Below, one piece after another: positions 41,000 through 51,886 of a DNA stretch of 64,000 nucleotides. Source of the DNA: Agapetus fuscipes (Eukaryota > Arthropoda > Insecta > Trichoptera > Glossosomatidae). Location of the stretch: positions 12,250,170 through 12,314,169 of the forward strand of contig OX637361.1 in the NCBI GenBank assembly GCA_951799405.1. Direction: 5' to 3'. The translations under genes were made by a program, and so were the position numbers. Positions within the stretch are counted from its first letter, which is position 1. Each line of letters begins with the position of its first letter. The notes below the pieces were generated by a model. It worked only from the letters and a program-made list of their open reading frames with translations, was not told where the DNA came from and ran no database searches.

Positions 41000-41770
41000 G
41001 TAAGAAATGTTTTGAGATTTGCAAGAAGTGAGAAGTATCATTCAAAAAAGTGTCAATCATTCAACTTCCCTACAAATGCTGTATGGATTCTGGTGCATTT
41101 ATTCTTTGTGCCCATTCAAGAACAAGCAGGCGCTCATGTTCTCACAAAATAAATTAGGTATATTTCATCTGCTGTTGCTGATGATATTTAATCTGTTTTT
41201 ATGGAGATACGAGTTTTGGCGAATGCGAGTGTGACCAGAATACAGTTACTATTTTAGTAAGATGGTTTTCAATGATTTTCTGTTGGGGATTACAACATAA
41301 AAATTGTTCAGTTTAAGCCCCGAAACAGAAAAATTATAATAAACAGTTTCAACGGCATTAATGTTAAACTCAATGTAGAAATTTCAGCTGGATTGGTTGA
41401 TGGGAAGTGTGGATGTTTCTTCTTTAGCCCTTCAACTGTGGATGACACGCATATGCGTCAAGTGTAAACTTGCATACAGTGCAGCCGTCAATCATAGATG
41501 TCATCCAACTTTGAACTTATCCCTGACATCATCTGTGCTCAAGAATACTAAAGTCTGCAAGGGGAAATATGTGCTCAACCTTTGTGATTTTTGTTCTTGA
41601 ATAACCAATACATGTGACTGTTCACATAGTTTGAAGTGTCGTCAATCAATAAAGGCAGGAAATCAAGAAATGTTTTTAAAAATGTGCTCAAAAAAGTATG
41701 TATTCCGAACTGGGGGTATTCATATAGCCATAAGCCAGAATATTCAGAATCGAAAGGGTTAAGGGAGTAT
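41000..41770. other. spacer without a gene
   Basis: Nothing recognised. Confidence 0.35.
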
Positions 41771-41771
41771 T

Positions 41772-42330
41772 AAGGTGGTACGACACATCGATGGTAACAA
41801 AAAATATTCATAGATGGTACGCATCAAAAATGTATGGGGCACTCCGTCGGGCAAATATGAAAAACTACTGTAGTTTTACTTCCTTTGAAACTTTTAATGC
41901 ATTGAAAATAATATGTTGATTGCGCTATTCTAATATGAAATCAATCTGAAATCGCTAAGGTATTCATTTCGGTCATTAAATTATGCGTAAATTTCATTTT
42001 TTTCGCCATTGTTTGCGCCAACGCGACCGATGCGATGAGCTACGAGTACTTCTCTTGGATACAAACCTTTTTTATTATTTGTTACGCTTTATGCATCTTT
42101 ATTTTCTTCAGTCTGGCCGTGAGAAGCTCTGGCCGAACAACTTGCGTAACGGACTGCCACGCAAGGGTGAGAGGTTCGAATCCGTTTGACGATGTATATT
42201 TTTAATTTTTTACATTGTGTTTTCTTTTTTTACATATACTTTTTTTTATTAAAATACAACATATTTGAAAACAAAAGTATTAAAGTTAGTCCAAACGATT
42301 AACAATACTTTCATTTCACTTTCATTTCAC
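41772..42330 (+). mobile_element. unclassified repeat E with internal tRNA-like segment
   Basis: Begins TTAAGGTGGTACGAC and contains GGGGCACTCCGTCGGGCAAA and ACTACTGTAGTTTTACTTCC. A tRNA-like stretch lies at 42110-42186 (AGAGGTTCGAATCCG as B box). An AT-rich part and a CATTTCACTTTCATTTCA end follow. An inverted copy occupies 46990-47602. The tRNA-like part is internal, unlike in an ordinary SINE. Confidence 0.5.
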
Positions 42331-43094
42331 ACTTCGTCCACACGACAAGTCGGTCAACATTTCAGTCACATGTATATATGTACCGAAGAAATCATCCCAA
42401 TATTATAATTGTATATTATGCAATGATATTATGATTCATTCACTCTGTCTGCCACCATGGGTTGACGCGTAAGCCTAATTTGCATAAACGAGGTGGCACG
42501 ACTTTATCCGAACGAATCCGAAGCGTAGGGATTACTAGATCAAGAAGTGGCTATACAGCCATTGTATACAGCTGATGAGGAAGGGTGTCTTGATAATAAT
42601 ATTATTATCATGTGCTGCAGTGTTTTTTCTTATTCACTTGTGAACGGTCACTGGTCAGTAGGACGCAAAAAGTGCAGAGGCTATACACCATTGAGGTATA
42701 TATAATATATACCTCAATGCTATACACAGTAATATGAATGAAAATCATTGAGGATGGAAATAGGAATCTAGCCGTTGCACAAATTTGTCATTTATTGTGA
42801 GATGCCATGTAAAAAAAACAATCCATCACAAATATCTCGGTTCATCATTCGTCGATAAAAAAGTAATTTGTTCTAAGCCCCTCATACAACTTTGCTTAAT
42901 AAATCTGAATAAGGCTATTTAAATGATTTAATCATGTTTTTAATGTATTGACTTGATTTTTACTAATTTCTCTTTTACGTACGCTGGTCACATATTACAC
43001 ACACCGCGTGACCATGTTGGAATAAAATTAATTTATTATTGATATAAGAATGACTATACATATATATACATAATATTTTATATATTGTTAATAC
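42331..43094. other. spacer without a gene
   Basis: A short copy of the GTCG-type minisatellite (42340-42370) and a 30 bp perfect palindrome (TTGAGGTATATATAATATAT...) at about 42691-42721. No coding region. Confidence 0.4.
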
Positions 43095-43432
43095 AATAAG
43101 TCCGGTCAGTAGCTCAGAGGTAGAAAGCTTGCGTTCGATGCCGAAAGCTCGGATTCGATCCCCACCACCAAGGGTGTCAAAATTATTTCTCTTTTCGGTG
43201 TGTATTGCAAACCCACCTACCATAAAAAAAAACCAGCAAGGTTTACTCAGCCTTCACAAGAAATAAGAAACCTGCTCCCCTAGTAGGGAAATCCCCACTT
43301 CAACGAAGTGGTTGGCGTAAGGCCGGCTCCCTTACCTGTGAAAATACATAGGTTTTACCCACCATAAGCAACCCTTTCGGGAAAAAAGCTGCAGGAAGTT
43401 GCACTATACGTGCAGCTTAGTTGTACAAGCTA
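43095..43432 (+). mobile_element. SINE-B, full length
   Basis: Head TCCGGTCAGTAGCTCAGAGG, B box CGGATTCGATCCCCACC, body GGCAAGGTTTACTCAGCC-like (AGCAAGG here), 3' end TACGTGCAGCTTAGTTG. Confidence 0.8.
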
Positions 43433-43444
43433 GTCCATGGTTCT

Positions 43445-44765
43445 AGTTTTACACACATTTAGGGACTTCATCGAAGAAAGAAAGTCGAGTGCAGTTCACT
43501 GATTTTTACTTTCTTGCTATAGCCGAAGGCTATAAAAGAAAGTTATGATTTGGTGTGAAAAAAAAATTTCGAGGTTTTCACGGAAATGAGTTGTCCTGGT
43601 GCAGGACATGCCAAAAAACACTATCTTTCAAAAACGTCCGTCTGTATGTATGTATGTATGTATGTATGTATGTATGTATGTATGTATGTATGTATGTGTG
43701 TGTGTCACTTTCCAAAGTATAAGACCTAGAGATACCAAATTTTGGCTACATCAACTTTTTTGGACATGTATTAAGTATGAATAACATGACATTACACCAA
43801 CTTGAAAATTCAAGATGGCTGCGATACAAAAAAAACATAAAATAGCACTTTTCTCAAAAACGGCTCCAAGAATTTTTCTTAAATTTTCAGAGTTGCCACT
43901 AATTAATTTTTAACTTAATAAATTAGTTATAACAACACTCTTACTAATCTGTGTCTATGGGCTGCCATATGAAAAAAACAAACGATTGTGATTTTCTCGA
44001 AAGTTAAGGGGTCAACAAAAATATAATTATCTACAATATTATGGACAACATAAATTTCTACAAATTAACAAAAAAATTTTTTTGAAAAAATAAATATAAA
44101 GCACCGTTTACACGACCTGAAATTTTAAATCGAAAATATTACAAAAACCTATTAAAATGCAAGATATTTAAATTTGTTTTAAATTTTTTAGAAAGAACAA
44201 GCTTAATTATTTAATTTGTAATCATTTTTTTTTTACTTTTTTGAAAATTCAAGATGGCTTCCGAAGAGCTGAAAATTTAAAATGCGATTTTCTCAAAAAC
44301 GGCTCCGACGATTTTTCTTAATTTTTTTGTGAATCCATTTAAATAATAGTGCTATCTAATAATTATAATAATTTCTTCATCATAATCTCGGTTTAGGGAG
44401 TTGCCATATAAAAGAAAAAAATAATGGAAAAATTCTCGGCAGTTAGAGGGTTAATAAAAAAATAATGTAGAGCAAATGTAAAACAATAATAATAACCTAT
44501 ATATTGCCATCATTATTTTTTCCAAAAAGTGAATCAAAAGTATAGCCGCCATACAAAGTGAAAATTTTCCATACAAAATGTATTAGCAATTTTCTTGGTA
44601 GTCAAAGGGTTAAAAATAGATAAAAGGCTGCCATTCTTAAAATTTTATAAATACCAATAATAATCAGTCGTTACTTTTTCAAAATATAACTAATAAGTTT
44701 ACCCACCATACAAAGTCCTAGTTTGCATACAGAAGGGTTCAATTACCATCTATAATAATCTAGAA
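43445..44765. repeat. unclassified dispersed repeat region
   Basis: Starts near AAGAAAGTCGAGTGCAG, a string that recurs at 45965. A hairpin CTATAGCCGAAGGCTATA lies at 43517-43534. Further in, a block with AATTCAAGATGGCT and TTCTCAAAAACGGCTCC occurs twice (about 43790-43900 and 44240-44340), and a related piece lies at 59372-59410. No ORF of note, family unknown. Confidence 0.45.
43643..43706. repeat. (TGTA)n microsatellite
   Basis: About 13 TGTA units followed by TGTGTGTG. Confidence 0.95.
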
Positions 44766-44799
44766 TAAAGTTGCAATGAAATATAAACATTCAAAACTA

Positions 44800-44962
44800 A
44801 TATGAAATGCATGCCCACAAACAGGTACGTGTAAGTTCGCGCTTACGAATGCTGAATTTGTACTTACAAATTAAAACCAAATCTCAAATGAACATAAAAC
44901 CTGCAACTCTTGCCGACCTTCCTTGAAACAGGGGTGACATTAACAAAGTGAATTATTTTTTA
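44800..44962 (-). mobile_element. RTE-1 3' UTR fragment
   Basis: Minus strand; keeps ACATTCAGCATTCGTAAGCG-like and CACTTTGTTAATGTCACCCC blocks; both ends truncated, the left by the RTE-2 copy. Confidence 0.65.
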
Positions 44963-44984
44963 CACTTTAGGAGGACTGAGAAAG

Positions 44985-45656
44985 GCGAGAAAATTGAGAT
45001 AAGATTGAATGAAAAAAGAGTGGAGGTCGTGAAAGAATTTGATTATCTGGGAAGCAAGTTTGAGTCGAATGCGAAATTGACGAAATAATTGGAAAAGCGC
45101 GCTAGTAGAGGAAGAAGTGTAATGGAAATGATTGGAAGCATTACAAGGAATAGGAAACTTACGAAGAATATGAGATCGGCGGTCCACAATGGCATATTGG
45201 TTGGTGGAAGTGAGGCTTAATGAATGTGAGCTGAGTAAAGTATGTAAGTACGGTTGAAATGGCTTACCTGAGAGCAATGGCTGGAAAGACACTGAGTGAT
45301 AGAGTACGTAATGCTTGAGTGATGAACGAGTGTGGTATAAAAGAGAATATGAGAATGAAAGTACAAAAAAGTACGATGAGATGGTTCAGACATCTTGAAA
45401 GAATGGATGATGAACAACTAATGCAGAAAGTGTACAAAGGAAATGTCAGAGGAAAGCGTGGAAGGGGAAGGCTGAGGAAAGAATGATTAGACCAAATAGG
45501 TGAGATTGCGAAAGAATGGATCCTGCAGAGTGAGAATAAGAGAAGAGTATGTATGAAAAAGGTGATGACAGCAAAAAGTGGAGGCGCATCTGCGGAGGTA
45601 CCGGCCACCCCTAATGAAACGGTGGCAGGATACAGTACAGTACAGTACAGAAATCA
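44985..45656 (+). mobile_element. RTE-2 LINE 3' end, longer but frame-broken copy
   Basis: Reaches further upstream than other copies. It includes the RT thumb-like KRVEVVKEFDYLGSKFESNA and SRGRSVMEMIGSITRNRKLT, then the DRVRN, MRWFRHLERM and GRLRKE regions with stops. It ends CCCTAATGAAACGGTGGCAG and a tail of four CAGTA units (to 45656). This ties the FDYLGS region of RTE-type reverse transcriptase to the GRGRPRK tail. Confidence 0.85.
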
Positions 45657-45704
45657 GCTTCATACCAACCTATGAGTCGAGGATCTTTCTTGTGTAATTG
45701 GCGC

Positions 45705-45790
45705 TTTTTCCAGAGAAGACCAACCTCGCAGAGGACTCTTGAGGTGTGATTCACACAAAACGGCGCTCACCAAATAAATCATCTAAATAT
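45705..45790 (+). mobile_element. SINE-A fragment with tail type 2
   Basis: GGCGCTTTTTCCAGAGAAGA, then GGACTCTTGAGGTGTGATTC and AAACGGCGCTCACCAAATAA. Only the 3' third remains. Confidence 0.7.
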
Positions 45791-46073
45791 TTTTTATTCA
45801 CTTAAGAATTTATATGGCTATTTCCATACTCGCACGGGTATGCAGGTACACACCGCCGTGGAATAAAATTGATTTATTATCGATATATTATATTTTCATT
45901 GAAACTGCATAAGCTGGTAGATGATTATAGCTTTACATACGTCATACAGTGGGTTAATTTTTGCAAGAAAGTCGAGTGCAGATTCTGTGCAATTTATTTT
46001 TTTATATTTTCAATACAAGAATAAAATATAGTTGTCAATTTTTAAGGCTTATGAAATTTTTTACAATTTGTCT

Positions 46074-46238
46074 ACCGATTTGTCTTTGGCCGAAATGTCG
46101 TTGGCCGAAAAGTCGTGTGGACGAAGTGTCGTGTGACCGATTTATCTATGGCCGAGTTGTCTTTGGACGGGTTGTCGTTGACCGATTTGTCTTTGACCGA
46201 AATGTCGTTGGCCAAAAAGTCGTGGGGACGAAGTGTGA
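46074..46238. repeat. minisatellite of about ten 15-16 bp units
   Basis: Units are variants of GTCGTTGGCCGAAAT and GTCGTGTGGACGAAGT in alternation. A short reversed piece occurs at 42328-42370. It stays open in one frame only because of the unit length. Confidence 0.8.
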
Positions 46239-46244
46239 AATTTT

Positions 46245-46500
46245 TATATCTAATCTAATGTAATCTAACTTGCAAATATATGTTACATTAGAGATTCACA
46301 TTACATCATGCATTACATGCATTCTCACAACCAGACACGAACAAGTTTGCGCTTGCACATGCCTCATGTGAACCTACAACATAAAAACCAAATCTCAAAT
46401 GGACATACACCCTGCAACTCTTGCCGTCCTTCCCTGAGACAGGGGTGACATTGGCAAAGGAACCATTTTTACAGCATGGGTGGTCAGCCGCATACCAATT
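46245..46500 (-). mobile_element. short RTE-1 3' UTR element, 5' end clipped
   Basis: Tail TTAGATTACATTAGATTAG at 46245; the start is cut at CGGCTGACCACCC, about 25 bp short of the usual boundary. Confidence 0.78.
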
Positions 46501-46524
46501 TTGTTACCACATATATATATTTTT

Positions 46525-46985
46525 TAATTTAAAAAATAGATTTGTGAAGAGGAATGCCACTAACACATTCACTAACCTATTTTATCTGGCCAGAAACAGG
46601 TATTAATAAAAAAAAAAAAAATTACACATAAAAAACAAATTGTATTAGGTTACGGGGCGAGTAAAATTCAATAATGTATTGAATTTTACTCGCCCCGTAA
46701 CCTAATACAATTTGTTTTTTATTTTCTATTTTTATTTTTTAAAACTGAAAGGTTACAAAGTGAATTCCTCATCAATCAATAATAGGTCATTGATAGGTAT
46801 TAATATTATCAATTAATAATTCATTACTGTTTATATTAATTAATAATTACCCAATAACATCTGTTGAACCAGGGTCAAAGTTAAAGTCATGTGACCCAAG
46901 CGGGGATCGAACCAACGTTATTCTATTCCAAATACGCTAGAAAGATCAGCCTCTGGCCCACTCGGCCATAACACCGACTAAATGA
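46525..46985 (-). mobile_element. SINE-D with an inserted palindrome
   Basis: Minus strand head: GGTGTTATGGCCGAGTGGGC (class II tRNA A box), CGTTGGTTCGATCCCCGC (B box), then the CCTGGTTCAACAG body. The body is interrupted at about 46610-46790; AGGTATTAATA occurs on both sides of the insert (46598 and 46794), as a target duplication would. Confidence 0.7.
46628..46722. repeat. perfect 46 bp-arm palindrome inside SINE-D
   Basis: Arms run AAAAAACAAATTGTATTAGG onward to AATTCAATA and back, with a 3-base loop (46674-46676). Both arms appear identical. The enclosing insert of about 185 bp is flanked by AGGTATTAATA repeats. Confidence 0.85.
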
Positions 46986-46989
46986 AATG

Positions 46990-47602
46990 AAAGTGAAATG
47001 ATCGTATTTTTAATCGCTTGGACTAACTTTAATAGTTAAGTTTTCAAATATGTTGTATTTTTATAAAAAAAGTATAATATGTAAAAAAAGAAAACAACAA
47101 ATGTAAAAAATTAAAAATATAGGTATCAACCGGATTCGAACCTATCATCTTCGCATCTACAGTCGGTCTCGCACGCTATTACGCCAGAGGTCCCACATTC
47201 CGACGGGAGAAAAATACTGTTTATAAAGCGTAACAAATAACTATTAAAATAATATTATGGGTGGTTTGTAAAAGGCGAAAGATTTATTCGTATTGAAGGG
47301 AAACCAGAGTATGGGTGGTTTGTGTCCAAGATAAAATACATTATATCGTCGGTCGGCGCAAGCAATTCATATTGAAATTTACACATAATTTAATGACCGA
47401 AATGAATACCTTAGCGATTTCAGATTGATTTCATATTAGAATAGCGCAATCAACATATTATTTTCAATGCATTAAAAATTTCGAAGGAAATAAAACTACA
47501 GTAGTTTTTCATATTTGCCCGACGGAGTGCCCCATACATTTTTGATGCGTACCATCTATGAATATTTTTTTTTTTGGGTAGTACGAGTCGCCACCTTAAC
47601 AC
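46990..47602 (-). mobile_element. unclassified repeat E, inverted copy
   Basis: Matches 41772-42330 in reverse: ends TTAAGGTGGCGACTCGTACT, carries GGGGCACTCCGTCGGGCAAA, and has a tRNA-like part at 47205-47140 (ATAGGTTCGAATCCGGTTGA on the minus strand). It abuts the SINE-D head. Confidence 0.5.
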
Positions 47603-49687
47603 AGAATTCAAGAAAATAATCAATATTAATAAAAAAAACAATTTATTTAATCATTTGATACACACACCAACATTCCCTGATTTAACAACAATTCATTTAT
47701 TGCATACATACACTTTATATAGGAATTAATTATACATTAGGACTACCCGTGCACCATTTTTATACTTTCAAAGGAATATTACAATATATAGGGTCCCGTG
47801 ATACCAACATTCAATACCATCCAAACAGGAGACTTCATACAATATATTGATGGAAGCAGCACTTATTTACGGAACTCAATTATTTTGAATAGCTTATAAA
47901 ACAGATTTCATGTAATATTATTTATTATTTATTTGCTTCAGTAAGACAGTCAGGAAAATTCCAGAGAAAGCATGTAAAAATTGGTTAATTAATAAAAAAT
48001 ATAAACAATAATCTGTAATTTAAATTATTCAAAATTCATACATTTCTCTTTTCCATTTGAATTAGAACAGTGGTTGGCAATATGCGACTCAGGAGCCACT
48101 GTGGCAGGCGCGTGCATAGGGTATAGGCAAATACATTTCAGAATCAATATTTTCTCCTATTCCTAAGATGCTAAGAAGAACAAATGTGTTAAACTTAGTT
48201 CACAATAAAACACAAGTGGTCATCGTAGTCGGTCTGCTTTGAAAGACGTGGCGAAGGAACATGACCATGTTAAACGCCTGTAATAGTACTCCTTGTCTGT
48301 CTTATACCTTTAACATATTCATGCTGGTATTACTTTTCAAGCATGAATTTTACCAAGAGTAAACTGAACAATTGTCTCATCGATGATAAGCCTAAATTGT
48401 GCCTAAAATTAAAAACAACACTACAAGTTTGATGTTTATATTGTTAGTCGCTGATTGTCAGGATTTTAATTCATGACAGAGAATTCAATAAGAGTTAGCT
48501 GCCATTTTTTTTTTTTCAAAATAATGCACTTTTTTGGCAAAAAGGTTTGCAGACCACAGAGTTTATTCAATGTACTTAATGCAATTAAATGCTGTCATTT
48601 TTCTTGACTTAAAATATACATATTTAATACAAAGGTATAAATAATAATTTATGTAAGGTCTCAGTGTACAAAAAGATAAATTGACAGTTCTTATTTCAAA
48701 TTATGAATAAATTATTACACTGTTGGTAAACCTGCTTTCACTGTATGGCTATTGACTTAAAAAATCTTGTGATAAAAACTGGGTAGGTAGCTTAATTGAA
48801 TATTTTTTTTTATAAAAAAAAACACATTACAAAGATTTTTTTACTGGGAAAAGATGATTAATATACTTGGTAAAATTTACAACAGAAATGAAAATTGAAT
48901 TTGAACTACTTAAAAGTTGAGAATTTTTTTCTTCTATCTACATTCTACACAAAAAATTTGGTAACGGAATAACAAAATACACTTAGCTCATTATCATTTT
49001 TGAATGCACTTGAAAATATATTTATAAAAAATGAGAATACAAACAATAAACTTAACTAGGTAGGTACATATTATATTCATTCATTTATGAAATCAAAGTA
49101 TTGATTTAGTAATTTTCTTATTGGCTACTAAGCTAGCCTCCATGATTACTCGGCTCAGCAACAGTCCGTTTAGTAAAAACATGATATTTTTGTCTGAATA
49201 ACAAATTTCAACACATTTTTTTCCCATCAATTTCATGTTATCTCTTGTTGTCAAAATTTTGATTTAAAAATCTATTTAATTATAATAATGAACTATTATC
49301 TATTATTATATTATTGAGCATGTATTTTATAATTAAAATTGATTTAAATCTCTAAGATAAAAAAGTGATTTGAGTAAGTACAGTTACTTATAAATTTTCT
49401 ATATTGTCAAAAAAAAACTCATTCTGCGTTTTAATACGTAATGACAAATGACAGTCACTGCATACATAATGTCAGCATTAAACAGCGTCAACTTTTGATA
49501 TTGTTTCAAATAAAACATTAAAAAAATGCCTCTGATTAGAGAGCGATAAAAGTATCACAGGATTGAAAAATTTAATCGGCAAAATTCTTTGATTGCAAAA
49601 TTAATATTATGTCTCCATTATATACGCAGTAACTTGGATACTAGCTGCAAGTTGTACAAAATAAAAATAAAAAAATTTATGGACGGT
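47603..49687. other. AT-rich intergenic stretch without a gene
   Basis: Two kilobases of strongly AT-rich DNA downstream of SCP-X. Long 3' UTR sequence may lie here; no repeat family or coding region recognised. Confidence 0.4.
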
Positions 49688-50185
49688 TTACAATTTAGCT
49701 CTCAATTCCTCGATACGCTTGGCTGCAGACTTCTGCAAGTCGGTCAGCTTCATTGCCAGCCCCATGTTGCCCTGGACCTTCACTTTTCCCTGGAAGAACG
49801 CTTTCTGGGGATTCAGTTTCCCCGAAATAAGTTCCGTGACGTCGTCATCGTTGACTGTGAATATTACGTCGGGTTTTTCTGAGCCATTGTATGTAATGCT
49901 ACCACTACCAACTTTAGCATTGATCACCCAATATCCTTCAGTTCCGTTGGGTCCGTTTTTTACCTTGAACCCATAGATGCCGCGGACCTTTTCGATCAGT
50001 TTGTCTTGGTCTTCTTTCATGGCTTGCTCTAGGATGAGCATGTACTTGTGGGCCTTGAAACCATCTGGGGAAGCTGCCGCGACCTTTTTGGTGGACGCTG
50101 ATGAGAAGCCCTTTCTGTACAGAGCGATCACCACAGCTCCTCCCAGTCCAAGGTTATGCTGAAGGGCTAGTTTGGCGCCTGGAAC
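49688..50185 (-). CDS. ScpX: SCP-X, exon encoding the SCP-2 sterol-carrier domain and peroxisomal signal
   Basis: The last coding exon, entered after TTCTAG at phase 0. It begins VPGAKLALQHNLGLGGAVVI, the conserved linker after the thiolase, and carries the lipid-binding SCP-2 domain (GYWVINAKVGSGSITYNGSE, VTELISGKLNPQKAFFQGKV, VQGNMGLAMKL). It ends in AKL, a type 1 peroxisomal targeting signal. The domain binds sterols and fatty acyl-CoA and can be released from SCP-X by cleavage in some animals. With exon 1 the protein has 533 residues, normal for SCP-X. No internal frameshift. Confidence 0.94.
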   Translation of the reverse strand, partial: VPGAKLALQHNLGLGGAVVIALYRKGFSSASTKKVAAASPDGFKAHKYMLILEQAMKEDQDKLIEKVRGIYGFKVKNGPNGTEGYWVINAKVGSGSITYNGSEKPDVIFTVNDDDVTELISGKLNPQKAFFQGKVKVQGNMGLAMKLTDLQKSAAKRIEELRAKL

Positions 50186-50334
50186 CTAGAAGGATGAAAT
50201 ATAAAACTTGAGAATCTAGGATCATCTCCTATTCCAGCTTACACATCAATGAATATGTTTTGTAGGTTTTAATTTTTATTGTTTAGTGATTGTTTGTTTT
50301 AAGTATATACTTAAAGGTAGTTAACTGTTTGCAT

Positions 50335-50583
50335 TTCTTGACTTAAAGGTTGGTATGAGGCTAACCACCCATACTGTAAAAAATGGTTCACTTTGCCAAT
50401 GTCACCCCTGTGTCAGGGAAGGTCGGCAAGAGTTGTAGGGCTTATGTTGATTTGAGGTTTGGATTTTATTTGCAAGCACACATTCAGCATTTGTAACCGC
50501 GAACTACACCTGTCTGTTTGTGGGCATGCCTTTGAGAGCCTTAAATGTAAATATATCTCTGCAACTTAGATTATAGATTATAG
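50335..50583 (+). mobile_element. short RTE-1 3' UTR element
   Basis: Start ATTTCTTGACTTAAAGGTTG, complete body, tail ATTATAGATTATAG. No ORF. Confidence 0.83.
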
Positions 50584-50853
50584 AAGCAACTGAGAGCCAT
50601 ACTTTTGCTGGAATACTGGGTTGTTTCTTAAATGCTTCCCTACTTTTGATTTACTTTTTTTTTATTGCGAATTCCTACGGTGAGTAAGGAAGCCAATGTT
50701 TAGATAATTTTTCTATAAAGCTATCATTAACAAATTGACTGAAGGTGACACACAGTTGTCATGAGCACACTTTCATTCCTTGTGGCTGTGGCTGACATTT
50801 ATGCATGTCATAAAACTTCGAAGATACCTCTGCTATCTTAATTTCTAAGAATT

Positions 50854-51027
50854 CAGGGCTGGAAGTCTCATCACCTCGGTAATTCTTACCTGCAAAATAT
50901 CATTAATATTTGTATGAAGATCTGTCAATTCAAGATGGCCGCAAGTGAACAGGTGATTAGTTTTCATACAAATATTACCAATATTCGGTAGGTAAGATTT
51001 GCTGTGGTGATGAGACTTCCAGCCCAG
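50854..51027. mobile_element. MITE, uninterrupted copy of the split one at 22438
   Basis: Ends CAGGGCTGGAAGTCTCATCA and, reversed, CTGGGCTGGAAGTCTCATCA; inner part AAGATGGCCGCAAGTGAACA and two ATACAAATATTAC-type segments. CAGGG-type ends suggest hAT, but no 8 bp duplication is visible. Confidence 0.65.
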
Positions 51028-51206
51028 GTTTCATCTGTTAATAAATGTAGGAAATTAATGAATTTACAAAAGAATGCTGATGAAAAAGTATATTTTAGTA
51101 TTACTGGAGGATATGGTGCAAAAGTCAGCACAAATAGTGTTCATAAATACATAGATAAATCAGCATTTTGTTATGTTATTTTAAAATAACATATAAAAAA
51201 CAATCT

Positions 51207-51790
51207 CAAAGTGTACAGTGTGTTTGTGGGCCGAACGGAGCCGAACGGTCACGGAAGCGGCCGAACTGCGGCGTGCGAACAATCGGGCCGTCGTTCATCA
51301 GTTCCCGGCAAGATGTCAACAGATTCAGACGTCGACGACCAAGCACCAAGCGGTGCAAGAGGGGGCATTACAATGGAGCTCCCTCCTCCCTATCTACTTG
51401 GATTTCCTGCCAGCAAGGCACCCGCCTCGTGGACTAGAGACGTGGGCATAGGAGCGCCCACCCAGGGGCTCCAACGTGTGGAGGCGTCCGCCTCGTGAGC
51501 CGCCGCTAGCCTAGGGCGCTGCCCTAGGCCTTCAGTTCGGAACTCCAGTCAACAGAGTAGGGAGTGTTTTAGTGACGAAGTGCAAGTCGAGCCATTCCCT
51601 TATTTCCCCTTTTTCCCCCATATTACTAAAGTAAATAAACCCTTATTTGTTCATGTTAAACTTATCTTTTCATATACAACCTTCCCAAAATACAAGTAAG
51701 CAATACCAAAGAAAGAACCCCACGCCCTGAGAGTGATGCTGATGAGAGCTAGCCGGAGTAAGTATTCTGTAGGTACATCCTGGGAGATAC
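51207..51790 (+). mobile_element. possible LTR-like or retroelement leader sequence
   Basis: A sudden GC-rich block between AT-rich flanks, starting TGTACAGTGTGTTTGTGGGC, with AATAAA at 51631 and a short open frame MSTDSDVDDQAPSGARGG. The onset and poly(A) signal recall a solo LTR plus leader, but no convincing TG...CA pair or 5 bp duplication is visible. Confidence 0.3.
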
Positions 51791-51886
51791 CTTCCAATTT
51801 AAACATAACAATTTGTTAAAGTGCCATCATGTGTATAAAGAAGTCAGATTAGATATGAAGGAGGTAAGTAAGTAAGGAGGTAAGTT

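Noticed and set aside
40862..41152. A protein gene at 40.9 kb
   Set aside because: Only a 40-residue protein-like stretch before a donor-like site; no family, acceptor or partner exon, so kept only as a low-confidence orphan exon.
51207..51790. A solo LTR
   Set aside because: The GC-rich block and AATAAA are suggestive, but I could not find a TG...CA boundary with a matching target duplication; left as a weak candidate.
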